Positions 8,301-16,942 of a DNA stretch of 64,000 nucleotides are shown one piece after another. The notes beneath the pieces are model-generated. The model did not search any database. It saw nothing but the letters and a program-made list of their open reading frames with translations, and had not been told where the DNA came from. The position numbers were made by a program, and so were the translations under genes. Each line of letters begins with the position of its first letter. Within the stretch, counting starts at the first letter, position 1. Origin of the DNA: Streptomyces aurantiacus JA 4570 (GTDB lineage Bacteria > Actinomycetota > Actinomycetes > Streptomycetales > Streptomycetaceae); the NCBI RefSeq assembly GCF_000414115.1, contig NZ_AOPZ01000412.1, positions 1 to 64,000 of the forward strand. The letters are read 5' to 3'.

Positions 8301-10310
8301 ATGCGGACCACCGCTCCCCGCCCGGGGCCGGTTTCCCTGACCGGGTACGGGCGCCTGCTGCTCGTCGCCGTCGCCCTGATCGGCGCCGTCCTCGGCTCCG
8401 TGCTCGCCGCCGCGGCGCCCGCCGGCGCGCACGCCGCGCTGACCGGGAGCGACCCCAGGCAGGGAGCGGTGGTCGACAAGGCACCCGCGCAGGTGTCGCT
8501 GACCTTCTCCGAGAAGGTCGCCATGTCCGACGGCTCGGTACGCGTCCTCGACCCTGCGGGCAAGCGCGTCGACACCGGCAAGACCAGCGACCTCGGCTCG
8601 AACAGTTACGGCGTGAAGCTGAAGCCGGGCCTGCCCGACGGCACCTTCACCGTCGCCTACCAGGTCGTCTCCGCCGACAGCCACCCCATCTCCGGGGCCT
8701 TCACCTTCTCCATCGGCGCGCCCTCCGACACCAAGGTGTCGCTGTCCGACCAGGAGGTCGGCGGCGGAGTCGTCGGCGCGCTCTACGGCATCGCGCGCTA
8801 CGTCTCGTACGCCGGATTCACCGTCGTCGTCGGCGGTGCCGCGTTCGTGCTCGCGTGCTGGCAGCGCGGCGCGGGGGTGCGGCCGCTGCAGCGGCTCGTG
8901 GTCGGCGGGTGGCTCGCGCTCACCGGGGCCACGCTGGTGATGCTGCTGCTGCGGGCGCCGTACACCGGGTCGGGCAAGCTCGGCGACGCCTTCGACCTGG
9001 CCAAGCTCGGCGACGTACTCCAGACCAAGACCGGCGCCGCGCTCGTCTCACGGCTGCTCCTTCTCGCGGCCGCCGCGCTGTTCATCGCGGTGCTCTTCGG
9101 GGCGTACGAGCGGCGCGAGGACGCCAAGGAGAAGCGGGACCTCGCCTTCGGCCTGGCGATCGGCGGCAGCGTCGTCGCCATCGGCATCGCGGCGACCTGG
9201 GCGCTCGCCGAGCACGCCTCGACCGGCATCCAGGCCGGCATCGCGATGCCCGTCGACGTCCTGCATCTGCTGGCCGTCGCGGCCTGGCTCGGCGGGCTCG
9301 CGGCACTGCTGCTGTGCCTGTACCGCGCGCCGCTGATCGACGCCGCTGCCGTACGCCGTTTCTCGCGCGTCGCGTTCGCCAGTGTGGTGACGCTGGCGGC
9401 GACCGGCCTCTACCAGTCGTGGCGGCAGGTCGGCTCGTGGACCGCGCTCGTCGAGACCCGGTACGGGCAGTTGCTGCTCGTCAAGATCGGGCTCGTCGCC
9501 GTCCTCGTGGGCGTCGCGTCGGTGTCGCGGCGCTGGACCGGCCGGATCGCGGGGGAGGCCGGTGGGCTGACGCCCGAGGCGGCGGCCGCGGCGGTCGTCG
9601 AACAGCGGAAGGGCACCGCCACCCCCGCGCGTACGGCCGGTTCGGCCGGGTCGACCAAGAAGAAGAAGCCGGTCGCCGTGGCGCACGCCTCCAAGACCGG
9701 GGCGTCGGCGGACACCGGCGGCCCGGGCGCCGACGACGGGAAGAGGTCCGCGCAGCTCGCCCGGCAGCAGGCCGCCATGGACTCCGCCCGCCAGAAGCGG
9801 ATCCGCGACGCCGACCCGCACCGCTCGGGCCTGCGCCGCTCGGTGTTCACCGAGGCGGGCGTCGCCGTCGTCCTGCTCGCCGTCACCACGATCCTGACCA
9901 GCACCGAGCCCGGTCGCACCGAGGAAGAGGCCAAGAACGCCTCGTCCGCGTCGGCGCAGCGGCCCGCGGGCCCCGTCAAGATCAAGATCCCGTTCGACAC
10001 CGGCGGCCAGGACGGCAAGGGCGACGTGCGCCTGGAGCTCACGCCCGGCCGTACCGGCAGCAACGACCTGCACGTCTTCGCGAACCGGCCCAACGGCAGC
10101 GGCTTCGACATCCCCGAGGTGAAGGTCTCCTTCACCCTCAAGTCCAAGGACGTCGGCCCGCTGCCGGTCGCCCCCGACCGCATCGCGACCGGACACTGGA
10201 GCGCGAGCGGCGTGCAGATCCCGATGGCCGGCAAGTGGCAGGTCAAGGTGACCGTGCGCACCTCCGACATCGACCAAGTGACCCTCGACAAGAACGTGCA
10301 GATCGGCTGA
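8301..10310 (+). CDS. CopC-CopD fusion copper protein
   Basis: 669 aa. After a signal peptide ending in PAGA, the mature protein would begin HAALTGSDPRQGAVV, the CopC N-terminal His ligand. SADSHPISGAFTF carries the second Asp/His pair of the Cu(II) site. From about residue 155 there is a CopD domain with about eight membrane helices (YVSYAGFTVVVGGAAFVLACW through VLVGVASVSRRWTG). A long Lys/Ala-rich cytosolic loop (about 435-510), another helix and a C-terminal extracytoplasmic domain (about 550-669, YtkA-like) follow. The ATG at 8301 directly follows an in-frame TTG. 16 bp after the PCuAC gene, 5 bp before dtpA. Confidence 0.92.
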   Translation: MRTTAPRPGPVSLTGYGRLLLVAVALIGAVLGSVLAAAAPAGAHAALTGSDPRQGAVVDKAPAQVSLTFSEKVAMSDGSVRVLDPAGKRVDTGKTSDLGSNSYGVKLKPGLPDGTFTVAYQVVSADSHPISGAFTFSIGAPSDTKVSLSDQEVGGGVVGALYGIARYVSYAGFTVVVGGAAFVLACWQRGAGVRPLQRLVVGGWLALTGATLVMLLLRAPYTGSGKLGDAFDLAKLGDVLQTKTGAALVSRLLLLAAAALFIAVLFGAYERREDAKEKRDLAFGLAIGGSVVAIGIAATWALAEHASTGIQAGIAMPVDVLHLLAVAAWLGGLAALLLCLYRAPLIDAAAVRRFSRVAFASVVTLAATGLYQSWRQVGSWTALVETRYGQLLLVKIGLVAVLVGVASVSRRWTGRIAGEAGGLTPEAAAAAVVEQRKGTATPARTAGSAGSTKKKKPVAVAHASKTGASADTGGPGADDGKRSAQLARQQAAMDSARQKRIRDADPHRSGLRRSVFTEAGVAVVLLAVTTILTSTEPGRTEEEAKNASSASAQRPAGPVKIKIPFDTGGQDGKGDVRLELTPGRTGSNDLHVFANRPNGSGFDIPEVKVSFTLKSKDVGPLPVAPDRIATGHWSASGVQIPMAGKWQVKVTVRTSDIDQVTLDKNVQIG

Positions 10311-10315
10311 CCCTC

Positions 10316-11575
10316 ATGGCGGACCACACCATTTCGCGACGGCGCCTGCTCGGCACGGCGGGCGCCACCGGCCTCGCCCTCGGCGCGGCGGGCAGCGCCG
10401 CCGGATACGCGGTCGCGTCCTCGGACTCGGCCGACGGCTCCGGCGCTTCCGGGGCGGCCCTGACGACCCTCGGCACGGACGAGGTGATGTTTCACGGGAA
10501 ACATCAGCCGGGGATCACCACCCCCGTGCAGTCCCGCGGTCACCTGATCGCCTTCGACCTCGCGGCGGGCGCCGGGCGCAAGGAGGCGGCGGCGCTGCTG
10601 CGCCGCTGGTCGACCGCGGCCGCGCGGCTGATGGCGGGCAAGCCGGTGGACGGCGCGGGCCCGGACACCGACATCGCGCGCGACGCGGGCCCCTCCGCGC
10701 TCACCGTCACCTTCGGCTTCGGCCACGGCTTCTTCGGCCGCACCGGCCTGGAGAAGCAGCGCCCGGCCGCCCTCGACCCGCTGCCCGACTTCTCCTCCGA
10801 CCGCCTCGACAAGTCCCGCAGCAACGGCGACCTGTGGGTGCAGATCGGCGCGAACGACCCGCTCGTCGCCTTCCACGCGCTGCGCGCGCTGCAGAAGGAG
10901 GCCGGTTCGGCGGCGAAGGTGCGCTGGCAGATGAACGGCTTCAACCGCTCGCCCGGCGCCACCGCCCGCCCCATGACGACCCGCAATCTGATGGGCCAGA
11001 TCGACGGCACCAACAACCCGAAGCCGTCCGACGACGACTTCAACAAGCGGATCTTCGTGCCCGAGAAGCCGGACGGCGCCGACCCCGCCTGGATGGCCGG
11101 CGGTTCCTACGCCGTCGTACGCCGCATCCGGATGCTGCTCGACGACTGGGAGCGGCTCGCCACCAAGGCCCAGGAAGACGTCATCGGCCGCCGCAAGACC
11201 GACGGCGCGCCGCTGACCGGCGGCACGGAGACCACCGAGATGGAGCTGGAGAAGACCGGCGCCGACGGCAAGCTCGTGGTCCCCCTCAACGCCCACGCCC
11301 GCATCACGCGCCCCGATCAGAACGGCGGTGCCGCGATGCTGCGCCGCCCGTTCTCGTACCACGACGGCTTCGACGCCAAGGGCGAGCCGGACGCGGGGCT
11401 GCTCTTCGTCTGCTGGCAGGCGGATCCGCTGCGGGGCTTCGTGCCGGTGCAGCGCAAGCTCGACCGCGGGGACGCGCTCTCGGAGTTCATCCGGCACGAG
11501 GCGAGCGGGTTGTTCGCGGTGCCGGGGGGCGCGGGGGCCGGGGAGTACGTGGGGCAGCGGCTGCTGGAAGGGTGA
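10316..11575 (+). CDS. dtpA: Tat-exported DyP-type heme peroxidase (DtpA-like)
   Basis: 419 aa. The Tat signal is ISRRRLLGTAGATGLALGAAG. The DyP signature is LMGQIDGTNNPKPSDDDF (catalytic Asp in GxxDG), the proximal heme His is in VPLNAHARITRP, and the distal Arg is probably in RRIRMLLDDWERL. In S. lividans DtpA uses peroxide and is required, with Sco, for maturation of the Cu-radical oxidase GlxA. Its position as last gene of this copper cassette fits. A near-consensus parS sequence lies inside the gene at 10488-10503 over conserved MFHGKHQPG codons. A 10-bp stem hairpin follows at 11607-11631. Confidence 0.94.
   Translation: MADHTISRRRLLGTAGATGLALGAAGSAAGYAVASSDSADGSGASGAALTTLGTDEVMFHGKHQPGITTPVQSRGHLIAFDLAAGAGRKEAAALLRRWSTAAARLMAGKPVDGAGPDTDIARDAGPSALTVTFGFGHGFFGRTGLEKQRPAALDPLPDFSSDRLDKSRSNGDLWVQIGANDPLVAFHALRALQKEAGSAAKVRWQMNGFNRSPGATARPMTTRNLMGQIDGTNNPKPSDDDFNKRIFVPEKPDGADPAWMAGGSYAVVRRIRMLLDDWERLATKAQEDVIGRRKTDGAPLTGGTETTEMELEKTGADGKLVVPLNAHARITRPDQNGGAAMLRRPFSYHDGFDAKGEPDAGLLFVCWQADPLRGFVPVQRKLDRGDALSEFIRHEASGLFAVPGGAGAGEYVGQRLLEG
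10488..10503. other. parS-like site, one mismatch
   Basis: TGTTTCACGGGAAACA differs from the palindromic ParB site TGTTTCACGTGAAACA at one base. It lies within dtpA in codons for the family-conserved FHGKHQ segment, so protein constraint could explain the resemblance. Weakest of the six sites in this window. Confidence 0.35.
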
Positions 11576-11606
11576 GCCGGGGCGGGTACGGCGCGGGCTT
11601 CGCTCC

Positions 11607-11631
11607 GTGAGACGCGTGAGCCGCGTCTCAC
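11607..11631. terminator. Hairpin after dtpA / before pheA
   Basis: GTGAGACGCG, loop TGAGC, CGCGTCTCAC: a perfect 10-bp stem. It sits 31 bases after the dtpA stop and 21 bases before the pheA start. There is no U tract, as is usual in Streptomyces. It could instead be an operator for pheA. Confidence 0.6.
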
Positions 11632-11652
11632 GCCGCGCATTAGGGTGACGGT

Positions 11653-12588
11653 ATGTCGGCGACGCGCTACACCTACCTCGGCCCCGAGGGCACCTTCACC
11701 GAAGCGGCCCTGCGCACCCTGCCCGAGGCGGCCACCCGGGAGCTGGTCCCGATGGTGTCCGTCCCGGCGACGCTGGACGCGGTGCGCTCCGGCGAGGCCG
11801 CGGCGGCGCTGGTGCCGATCGAGAACTCGGTGGAGGGCGGCGTCACCACGACCGTCGACGAGCTCGCCAAGGGCGAGCCGCTGATGATCTACCGCGAGGT
11901 CGTCCTTCCGATCGCCTTCGCGCTGCTGGTGCGCCCCGGCACCCAGCTCAAGGACATCAAGACGGTGACCGGCCACCCGGTGGCCCAGCCGCAGGTGCGC
12001 AACTGGCTCGGCGCCCATCTGCCGGACGCGCTGTGGGAGTCGGCGGCGTCGAACGCCGACGGCGCGCGGCTTGTGCAGGAGGGGCGGTTCGACGCGGCGT
12101 TCGCGGGCGAGTTCGCCGCGGCGACGTACGGCCTGGAGCCACTGGTCACCGAGATCCACGACGCGGCCAACGCCGCGACCCGGTTCGTGCTCGTGGGCCG
12201 GCCGGCCCGGCCCGCTGCGCCCACCGGCGCGGACAAGACCTCCCTGGTGATCTGGCTCGGCGACGACCACCCCGGTGCGCTGCTCGAACTGCTCCAGGAG
12301 TTCGCGGTGCGCGGCGTCAACCTGATGCGGATCGAGTCCCGGCCGACCGGGCAGGGCATCGGCAACTACTGCTTCAGCGTGGACGCCGAGGGCCACATCA
12401 CCGACCGCCGCGTGGGCGAGGCGCTGATGGGCCTGAAGCGGATCTGCCCGAAGGTGCGCTTCCTCGGGTCCTATCCGCGCGCGGGCGTGGCGTCCGAGGA
12501 CGTCCGGCCGCAGCGGCCGGGGACCACCGACGCGGAATTCATGGCGGCGTCGGACTGGCTGGCGCGCTGCCAGGACGGCCGGTTCTGA
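11653..12588 (+). CDS. pheA: Prephenate dehydratase
   Basis: 311 aa monofunctional enzyme (no chorismate mutase domain) converting prephenate to phenylpyruvate for phenylalanine synthesis. Motifs: YLGPEGTFTEAAL at the start, VPIENSVEGGV, the catalytic AATRFVLVGRP, and a C-terminal ACT domain with the Phe-binding ESRPTGQGIGNYCFSVD (about 215-285), so feedback inhibition by Phe is expected. Length is typical. The 3' side opens into a 668-bp gap with DnaA boxes, so it is probably transcribed alone or from the dtpA side. Confidence 0.97.
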   Translation: MSATRYTYLGPEGTFTEAALRTLPEAATRELVPMVSVPATLDAVRSGEAAAALVPIENSVEGGVTTTVDELAKGEPLMIYREVVLPIAFALLVRPGTQLKDIKTVTGHPVAQPQVRNWLGAHLPDALWESAASNADGARLVQEGRFDAAFAGEFAAATYGLEPLVTEIHDAANAATRFVLVGRPARPAAPTGADKTSLVIWLGDDHPGALLELLQEFAVRGVNLMRIESRPTGQGIGNYCFSVDAEGHITDRRVGEALMGLKRICPKVRFLGSYPRAGVASEDVRPQRPGTTDAEFMAASDWLARCQDGRF

Positions 12589-13256
12589 GCGTTCACCGGC
12601 ACTTCAGATCGTTCGCCGACGCTTCATCTGCCCTCTCCCGGAGGTTCTCCGGGGCTCCCGACGGTCTTCGGCGTGGCCGAAACCCCGGTACTACCTGCAG
12701 ATTTACGTTGTCCACAGAAGTTATCCACAGGTGCCCTTCTCGATCTGGGGACAAGTCGACAACGAAGCGCGACATCGTCGACAAAGCGGCTCTCAGCGCT
12801 CAAGTACGTCCACAGCCCCGCACGTCACCCCTGTCCACTCTTTTCCATTGATCAACTCTTTGGAGTTAACCATTTCCACTCGAAAGTTGGCTCGGAGAGG
12901 GTTTGGGGCAGGAATCCGCCGACGTACGGAGGAGATTCAGAGCGGCCTCTTCCGGCATCCACAGATCTTTCGCACAGCCTGTGGATAACTTTCCGGTAGA
13001 ACCCATTCCTGTGGACAACCGGGTCCCCAAGTCCCGTTTCCCACAAGGGGATCGAGTCAAGGCGGCTGGATAGTTCTGCCCCGTTTCGGGGAATCGTGTC
13101 CGCTTTATTGACCCTCCGAACGGGCGGCGCTCTCCGGCCACCCGGACGTCATCCCGGCGTCACTCCAAGGAATTCCCATTCCGACAAAACGGGCATAACG
13201 CCTGCATGGTGAATATCAAGTCGTGGGCCGGAACCGGGCGACGGTAGCCTTGAGGG
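12589..13256. other. pheA-serS spacer holding a cluster of DnaA-box-like sequences
   Basis: 668 bp without a credible gene and visibly richer in A/T than its neighbours. Perfect Streptomyces-type boxes: TTGTCCACA 12708-12716 (+), TTATCCACA 12721-12729 (+), TGTGGATAA 12980-12988 (- orientation), TGTGGACAA 13010-13018 (- orientation). Near matches: TGGGGACAA 12746-12754, ACGTCCACA 12806-12814, GCATCCACA 12955-12963, TTTCCCACA 13037-13045. Boxes on the left face right and those on the right face left, around an AT-richer centre (12841-12890). It is not oriC, since dnaA/dnaN are absent. Best reading: a DnaA-titrating or regulatory cluster such as those known near Streptomyces oriC. Confidence 0.75.
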
Positions 13257-14546
13257 GTGATTGACCTTCGCCTGCTCCGTGAGGACCCCGACCGTGTCCG
13301 CGCTTCTCAGCGCGCCCGTGGAGAGGACGTCGGCCTCGTCGACGCCCTGCTCTCCGCCGACGAGCGGCGCAGGTCGTCCGGCCTCAGCTTCGACGAGCTC
13401 CGCTCCGAGCAGAAGGCGCTTGGCAAGCTCATCCCCAAGGCGTCCGGCGACGAGAAGGCCGAGCTCCTGAAGAAGGCCGGCGAGCTGGCCGCCGCGGTCA
13501 AGGCCGCGAACGCCGCGCAGGACGAGGCCGACGAGGAGACCAAGCGCCTCCTCCTCCAGCTCGGCAACCTCGTGCACGAGGACGTGCCGGTGGGCGGCGA
13601 GGAGGACTTCGTCGTCCTGGAGACGCACGGCACCATCCGCGACTTCGGCGCCGAGGGCTTCGAGCCCAAGGACCACCTGGAGATCGGCGAGGCGCTCGGC
13701 GCCATCGACGTCGAGCGCGGCGCGAAGGTCTCGGGCTCCCGTTTCTACTACCTGACGGGCGTCGGCGCGCTGCTCGAACTGGCACTGGTCAACGCGGCGA
13801 TCGCGCAGGCCACGGAGGCCGGCTTCATCCCGATGCTGACCCCCGCCCTGGTGCGCCCGCGCGCCATGGAGGGCACCGGCTTCCTCGGCCAGGCCGCCGA
13901 GAACGTGTACCACCTGGAGAAGGACGACTACTACCTGGTCGGCACCTCCGAGGTCCCGCTCGCGGCGTATCACATGGACGAGATCATCGACGCCGACAAG
14001 CTCCCCCTGCGGTACGCCGGGTTCTCACCCTGCTTCCGCCGCGAGGCCGGCACCTACGGCAAGGACACCCGCGGCATCTTCCGGGTGCACCAGTTCGACA
14101 AGGTCGAGATGTTCTCGTACGTCGCCCCGGAGGACGCCGAGAACGAGCACAAGCGGCTCCTCGACTGGGAGAAGCAGTGGCTGACCGGCCTGGAGCTGCC
14201 CTTCCAGGTGATCGACGTCGCCTCCGCCGACCTGGGCGCCTCGGCCTCCCGCAAGTTCGACTGCGAGGCGTGGATCCCCACCCAGGGCAAGTATCGCGAG
14301 CTGACGTCCGCGTCGAACTGCGACAGCTTCCAGGCCCGCCGCCTGTCCGTGCGCATGCGCGAGGAGCAGGGCGGCAAGAAGGCCGTCCAGCCCCTCGCGA
14401 CGCTGAACGGCACGCTGTGCGCGGTGCCGCGCACGATCGTGGCGATCCTGGAGAACCACCAGCTCGCCGACGGTTCCGTGCGCGTGCCGGAGGTTCTGCG
14501 GCCGTATCTGGGCGGACGAGAGATCCTGGAGCCCCTCGCCAAGTGA
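13257..14546 (+). CDS. serS: Seryl-tRNA synthetase
   Basis: 429 aa class II synthetase. An N-terminal coiled-coil arm (about residues 1-105, Lys/Glu/Ala heptads around KLIPKASGDEKAELLKKAGE) contacts the long variable arm of tRNA-Ser. The catalytic core has motif 2, SPCFRREAGTYGKDTRGIFR, and motif 3, LNGTLCAVPRTIVAILENHQ. The GTG start encodes MIDLRLLREDPD, the usual family start. GAGG sits only 1-2 bases ahead of it, so translation may be leaderless. Stop and next start overlap (GTGA), coupling it to the HAD phosphatase. Confidence 0.98.
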   Translation: MIDLRLLREDPDRVRASQRARGEDVGLVDALLSADERRRSSGLSFDELRSEQKALGKLIPKASGDEKAELLKKAGELAAAVKAANAAQDEADEETKRLLLQLGNLVHEDVPVGGEEDFVVLETHGTIRDFGAEGFEPKDHLEIGEALGAIDVERGAKVSGSRFYYLTGVGALLELALVNAAIAQATEAGFIPMLTPALVRPRAMEGTGFLGQAAENVYHLEKDDYYLVGTSEVPLAAYHMDEIIDADKLPLRYAGFSPCFRREAGTYGKDTRGIFRVHQFDKVEMFSYVAPEDAENEHKRLLDWEKQWLTGLELPFQVIDVASADLGASASRKFDCEAWIPTQGKYRELTSASNCDSFQARRLSVRMREEQGGKKAVQPLATLNGTLCAVPRTIVAILENHQLADGSVRVPEVLRPYLGGREILEPLAK

Positions 14547-15391
14547 GCACCGTCTCCCCCGTCGGAACCGGCCCGTCCGAGAGCGGCCGCCCGGCCTTCC
14601 CGTACCCCCTCGTGGCGACCGACCTCGACGGGACGCTCCTGTCGCCCGACGACACGGTCTCGACGCGCACCCGTGCCGCGCTCACCGCGGTCACCGCGGC
14701 GGGCGCGGCCCACATCGTCGTCACCGGCCGCTCCGTCGCCTGGACCCGGCACATCCTGGACGACCTCGGCTACGACGGTCTTGCGGTGTGCGGCCAGGGC
14801 GCGCAGGTGTACCACGCGGGCGAGCACCGGCTGCTGACCTCCGTCACCCTCGACCGGCAGCTCGCGGGCCTGGCCCTCGCCAAGATCGAGGCGGAGATCG
14901 GCCCGCTGGCGCTCGCCGCGAGCCGCGACGGCCTGGAGGGCGAGGTCCTGGTCGGCCCCGGGTACGTGGTCCAGGACGGCCCGCTCCCGGTCATCCCGTT
15001 CACGGACGTCGCGGACCTGTGGGCGGCGCCGCTCAACAAGGTGTACGTCCAGCATCCCGGGCTCGGCGACGACGCGCTGGCGGCCGTGGCGCGGGAGGTC
15101 GCGGGCGATCTCGTCGGCGTGACGATGGCGGGCGAGGGCATAGTGGAACTCCTGCCGCTCGGCCTGACGAAGGCGACGGGCCTGTCCCTCGCCGCACGCC
15201 GCATCGGCGCGAAGGCCGTGGACACGATCGCCTTCGGCGACATGCCCAACGACATCCCGATGTTCGCCTGGTGCGCCCACGGCGTGGCCATGGCCAACGC
15301 CCATGAGGACCTCAAGGCGGTCGCGGACGAGGTGACGGCCTCCAACGAGGAGGACGGGATCGCGGTGGTGTTGGAGCGGTTGCTGGCCTAG
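14543..15391 (+). CDS. HAD-superfamily hydrolase, Cof type (IIB)
   Basis: 282 aa. HAD motif I is VATDLDGTLLSPDD (Asp nucleophile and general acid), motif II is HIVVTGRS, the Lys of motif III lies in LTKATGLSL, and motif IV is AFGDMPNDIPMFAW. Cof-type members dephosphorylate sugar phosphates, nucleotides or cofactors such as FMN; the substrate here is unknown. The GTG start overlaps the serS TGA. A clear paralogue is at 27012-27878. Translational coupling to serS is conserved in my memory of Streptomyces genomes but has no known functional meaning. Confidence 0.92.
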   Translation: MSTVSPVGTGPSESGRPAFPYPLVATDLDGTLLSPDDTVSTRTRAALTAVTAAGAAHIVVTGRSVAWTRHILDDLGYDGLAVCGQGAQVYHAGEHRLLTSVTLDRQLAGLALAKIEAEIGPLALAASRDGLEGEVLVGPGYVVQDGPLPVIPFTDVADLWAAPLNKVYVQHPGLGDDALAAVAREVAGDLVGVTMAGEGIVELLPLGLTKATGLSLAARRIGAKAVDTIAFGDMPNDIPMFAWCAHGVAMANAHEDLKAVADEVTASNEEDGIAVVLERLLA

Positions 15392-15870
15392 GGCCTTGAG
15401 CGGGTCCCGCCGCGGGCAGTACGCGTAGCCGCTGTGGGCAGCCGGACCCGTCACCGTCGGCCGCTACCGCTGTGGGCAATCGTCCCGCAGGGCGGGACGG
15501 GTGGGCACAGCCCCGGCCTACAGCCACTGTCCCGTGGACGTACACAAAGGCCGGACCCAAGGGCACGGGAATGTTCCCGTAACCCCCAGGCCCGGCCCAG
15601 TGCAACGTTGGGTGGGCGGCCCGCGCAGCGAAATGTGCGCGCTCGAAGCGGCCGCCCCGGGCGGTCCCCCGTGGCGCGGCTCAAACGGAGTGCGGTGACT
15701 ACTCCGGAGCCTGCCGCGGTTCGCCCTGCCGGGAGCACGACGGACTGTTCATGAACAACGCCGGCTCCTCTCCCAGAAGGTGAGCGCCGGGACGGACCCG
15801 GCGCGCGGTGACTTCTCCACTCTGCCGAGCACCGGCGCCGTACGCCACCGAATTTCCCGGGGGGCCGGGC
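15392..15870. other. Intergenic region with short dispersed repeats
   Basis: 479 bp between two converging genes. I see no supported gene. It contains GCTGTGGGCA twice (15431-15440, 15469-15478). The second copy begins a 43-bp hairpin element ending in CACAGC at 15511. The rest is GC-rich with no ribosome site followed by an open frame of normal composition. Confidence 0.6.
15469..15511. repeat. MITE-like dispersed repeat with GCTGTG/CACAGC ends
   Basis: Element bounded by GCTGTG and CACAGC, with an internal hairpin GTCCCGC-AG-GGCGGGAC. Its 5' CTGTGGGCA and 3' GGGTGGGCACAGCC are identical to the ends of the element inside cydDC (32981-33066), showing one repeat family with two copies in this window. 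Function unknown. Confidence 0.6.
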
Positions 15871-16119
15871 CTACTTGCGGCGCCGCCTCTTCCTGCGCCG
15901 GCTGAAGAACCACCCGGCGGGCGGCTCGTCGGATCGCCAGGGCTGGGGCTCGGGCGCCCGGTCCCGCCAGCGGGCGGAGAGCATGCGGGCCCGGGCGGAC
16001 GGCTCGGCGGCCTCGGCGGAACGTATGAAGTCGTCGTCGAGAACCACCTCGTCCCAGGCCCCGTCCCCGGCGCCCTCCGCGCCCGCGGGCTCCTCGTCCC
16101 GACCGTCGTCCGATGCCAT
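15871..16119 (-). CDS. Small acidic protein with poly-Arg/Lys tail, hypothetical
   Basis: 82 aa, no domain I recognise. The front is acidic (MASDDGRDEEPAGAEGAGDG, then DEVVLDDDFIRSAEAAEPSA). The middle has ARMLSARWRDRAPEPQPW. The end is strongly basic, WFFSRRRKRRRRK, as for nucleic-acid or membrane binding. The ATG at 16119 has GGGAGG about 8 bases upstream. An upstream in-frame ATG (16149) runs into the terminator hairpin, so it is less likely. It lies downstream of the ABC genes but is separated from them by a strong hairpin, so it is probably its own unit. Confidence 0.7.
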   Translation of the reverse strand: MASDDGRDEEPAGAEGAGDGAWDEVVLDDDFIRSAEAAEPSARARMLSARWRDRAPEPQPWRSDEPPAGWFFSRRRKRRRRK

Positions 16120-16149
16120 CGCGGCACCTCCCAGCCACTGCTGAAGCAT

Positions 16150-16181
16150 CCCCCTCCCACCAGTGTCCTGGTGGGAGGGGG
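16150..16181. terminator. Strong hairpin terminator of the ABC transporter operon
   Basis: CCCCCTCCCACCAG, loop TGTC, CTGGTGGGAGGGGG: perfect 14-bp GC-rich stem, 28 bases beyond the stop of the last ABC permease gene on the - strand. No U tract, as usual for this genus. Confidence 0.85.
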
Positions 16182-16208
16182 AAGACGCCGTCAAGACGGC
16201 AGGACGGC

Positions 16209-16931
16209 CTACTCCTCGCCGGCCAGCGTCAGCGTCCGCAGCTTCTGCCCGGCGAACCAGGTGGTCCCGGCCGTCACGACGATCAGCAGGATCACCGCGA
16301 CGGGCAGGCCGACGTCGGAGGTGACCAGGTCACCGCCGTCCGCGGCCTTGTGGGCGACGGCCAGCGACCACTGCTGGACGCTGAGCGTGCGCGCCCCGGA
16401 GACCAGCGACCCGAAGAGCGCCTCCCACACGAGGGCGTACACGAGGCCGAAGACCACCGCGTGCCGCGTGATGGTGCCGAGGAGCAGGAAGATCGCCGCG
16501 TACGCGATCGAGGAGACAAGGGCGGCGATGGTGTAGGCGACGGCGACCTGCTGGCCGTTGCCGTTCAGGATCATGCCCGCGATGAACGTCGGGACCGCCG
16601 AGAACGCCATGGTGACGGCGATGGCGACGGTGAGCTTGGTGACGATGATCGTGGGCCGTTTGACCGGCTTGGACAGCAGGTAGAGCACCGAGCCGTCGTC
16701 GATCTCGGGGCCGATCGCACCGGTGCCGGCGATGACGCCGATGATCGGCACCATGGTGGCAAGCGCGAAGCCGCCGAGCAGGTCGGAGGCGACCTGGTCG
16801 TCGGCGCCGCTGAGGGCGCGTACCGCCGCGGAGATGACGATCAGCAGCAGCGGCAGGGCGAAGAGGATCAGTGCCCGGCGGCGGCCGAGCAGGGCCCGGT
16901 AGGTGAGCCGGGCGACAGTGGGGTCGTACAC
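16209..16931 (-). CDS. ABC-2 type transporter permease (pair 1)
   Basis: 240 aa with six predicted helices, starting with a short cytosolic segment (MYDPTVARLTYRALLGRRRALIL) and the first helix FALPLLLIVISAAVRAL. The segment GPEIDDGSVLYLLSKPVKRPTII is the typical cytoplasmic loop of ABC-2 permeases acting in export. It is the last gene of a four-gene - strand operon, 11 bp after its ATPase (16943-17854), which is its obvious partner. Substrate unknown. Confidence 0.88.
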   Translation of the reverse strand: MYDPTVARLTYRALLGRRRALILFALPLLLIVISAAVRALSGADDQVASDLLGGFALATMVPIIGVIAGTGAIGPEIDDGSVLYLLSKPVKRPTIIVTKLTVAIAVTMAFSAVPTFIAGMILNGNGQQVAVAYTIAALVSSIAYAAIFLLLGTITRHAVVFGLVYALVWEALFGSLVSGARTLSVQQWSLAVAHKAADGGDLVTSDVGLPVAVILLIVVTAGTTWFAGQKLRTLTLAGEE

Positions 16932-16942
16932 GGTGGCTCCCT

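Noticed and set aside
9410..11497. Long - strand open frame (695 codons) opposite copCD and dtpA
   Set aside because: Composition is Arg/Val/Gly/Ala-rich antisense shadow of high-GC genes; the + strand carries complete, motif-bearing proteins.
12589..13256. Possible chromosomal origin (oriC), because of many DnaA boxes
   Set aside because: No dnaA, dnaN, rpmH or parAB genes flank it, and the box number is below the roughly twenty expected at a Streptomyces oriC.
15501..15698. 65-codon frame in the 15.4-15.9 kb spacer
   Set aside because: It runs through repeat DNA, has no ribosome site and has Gly/Pro/Arg-rich shadow composition.
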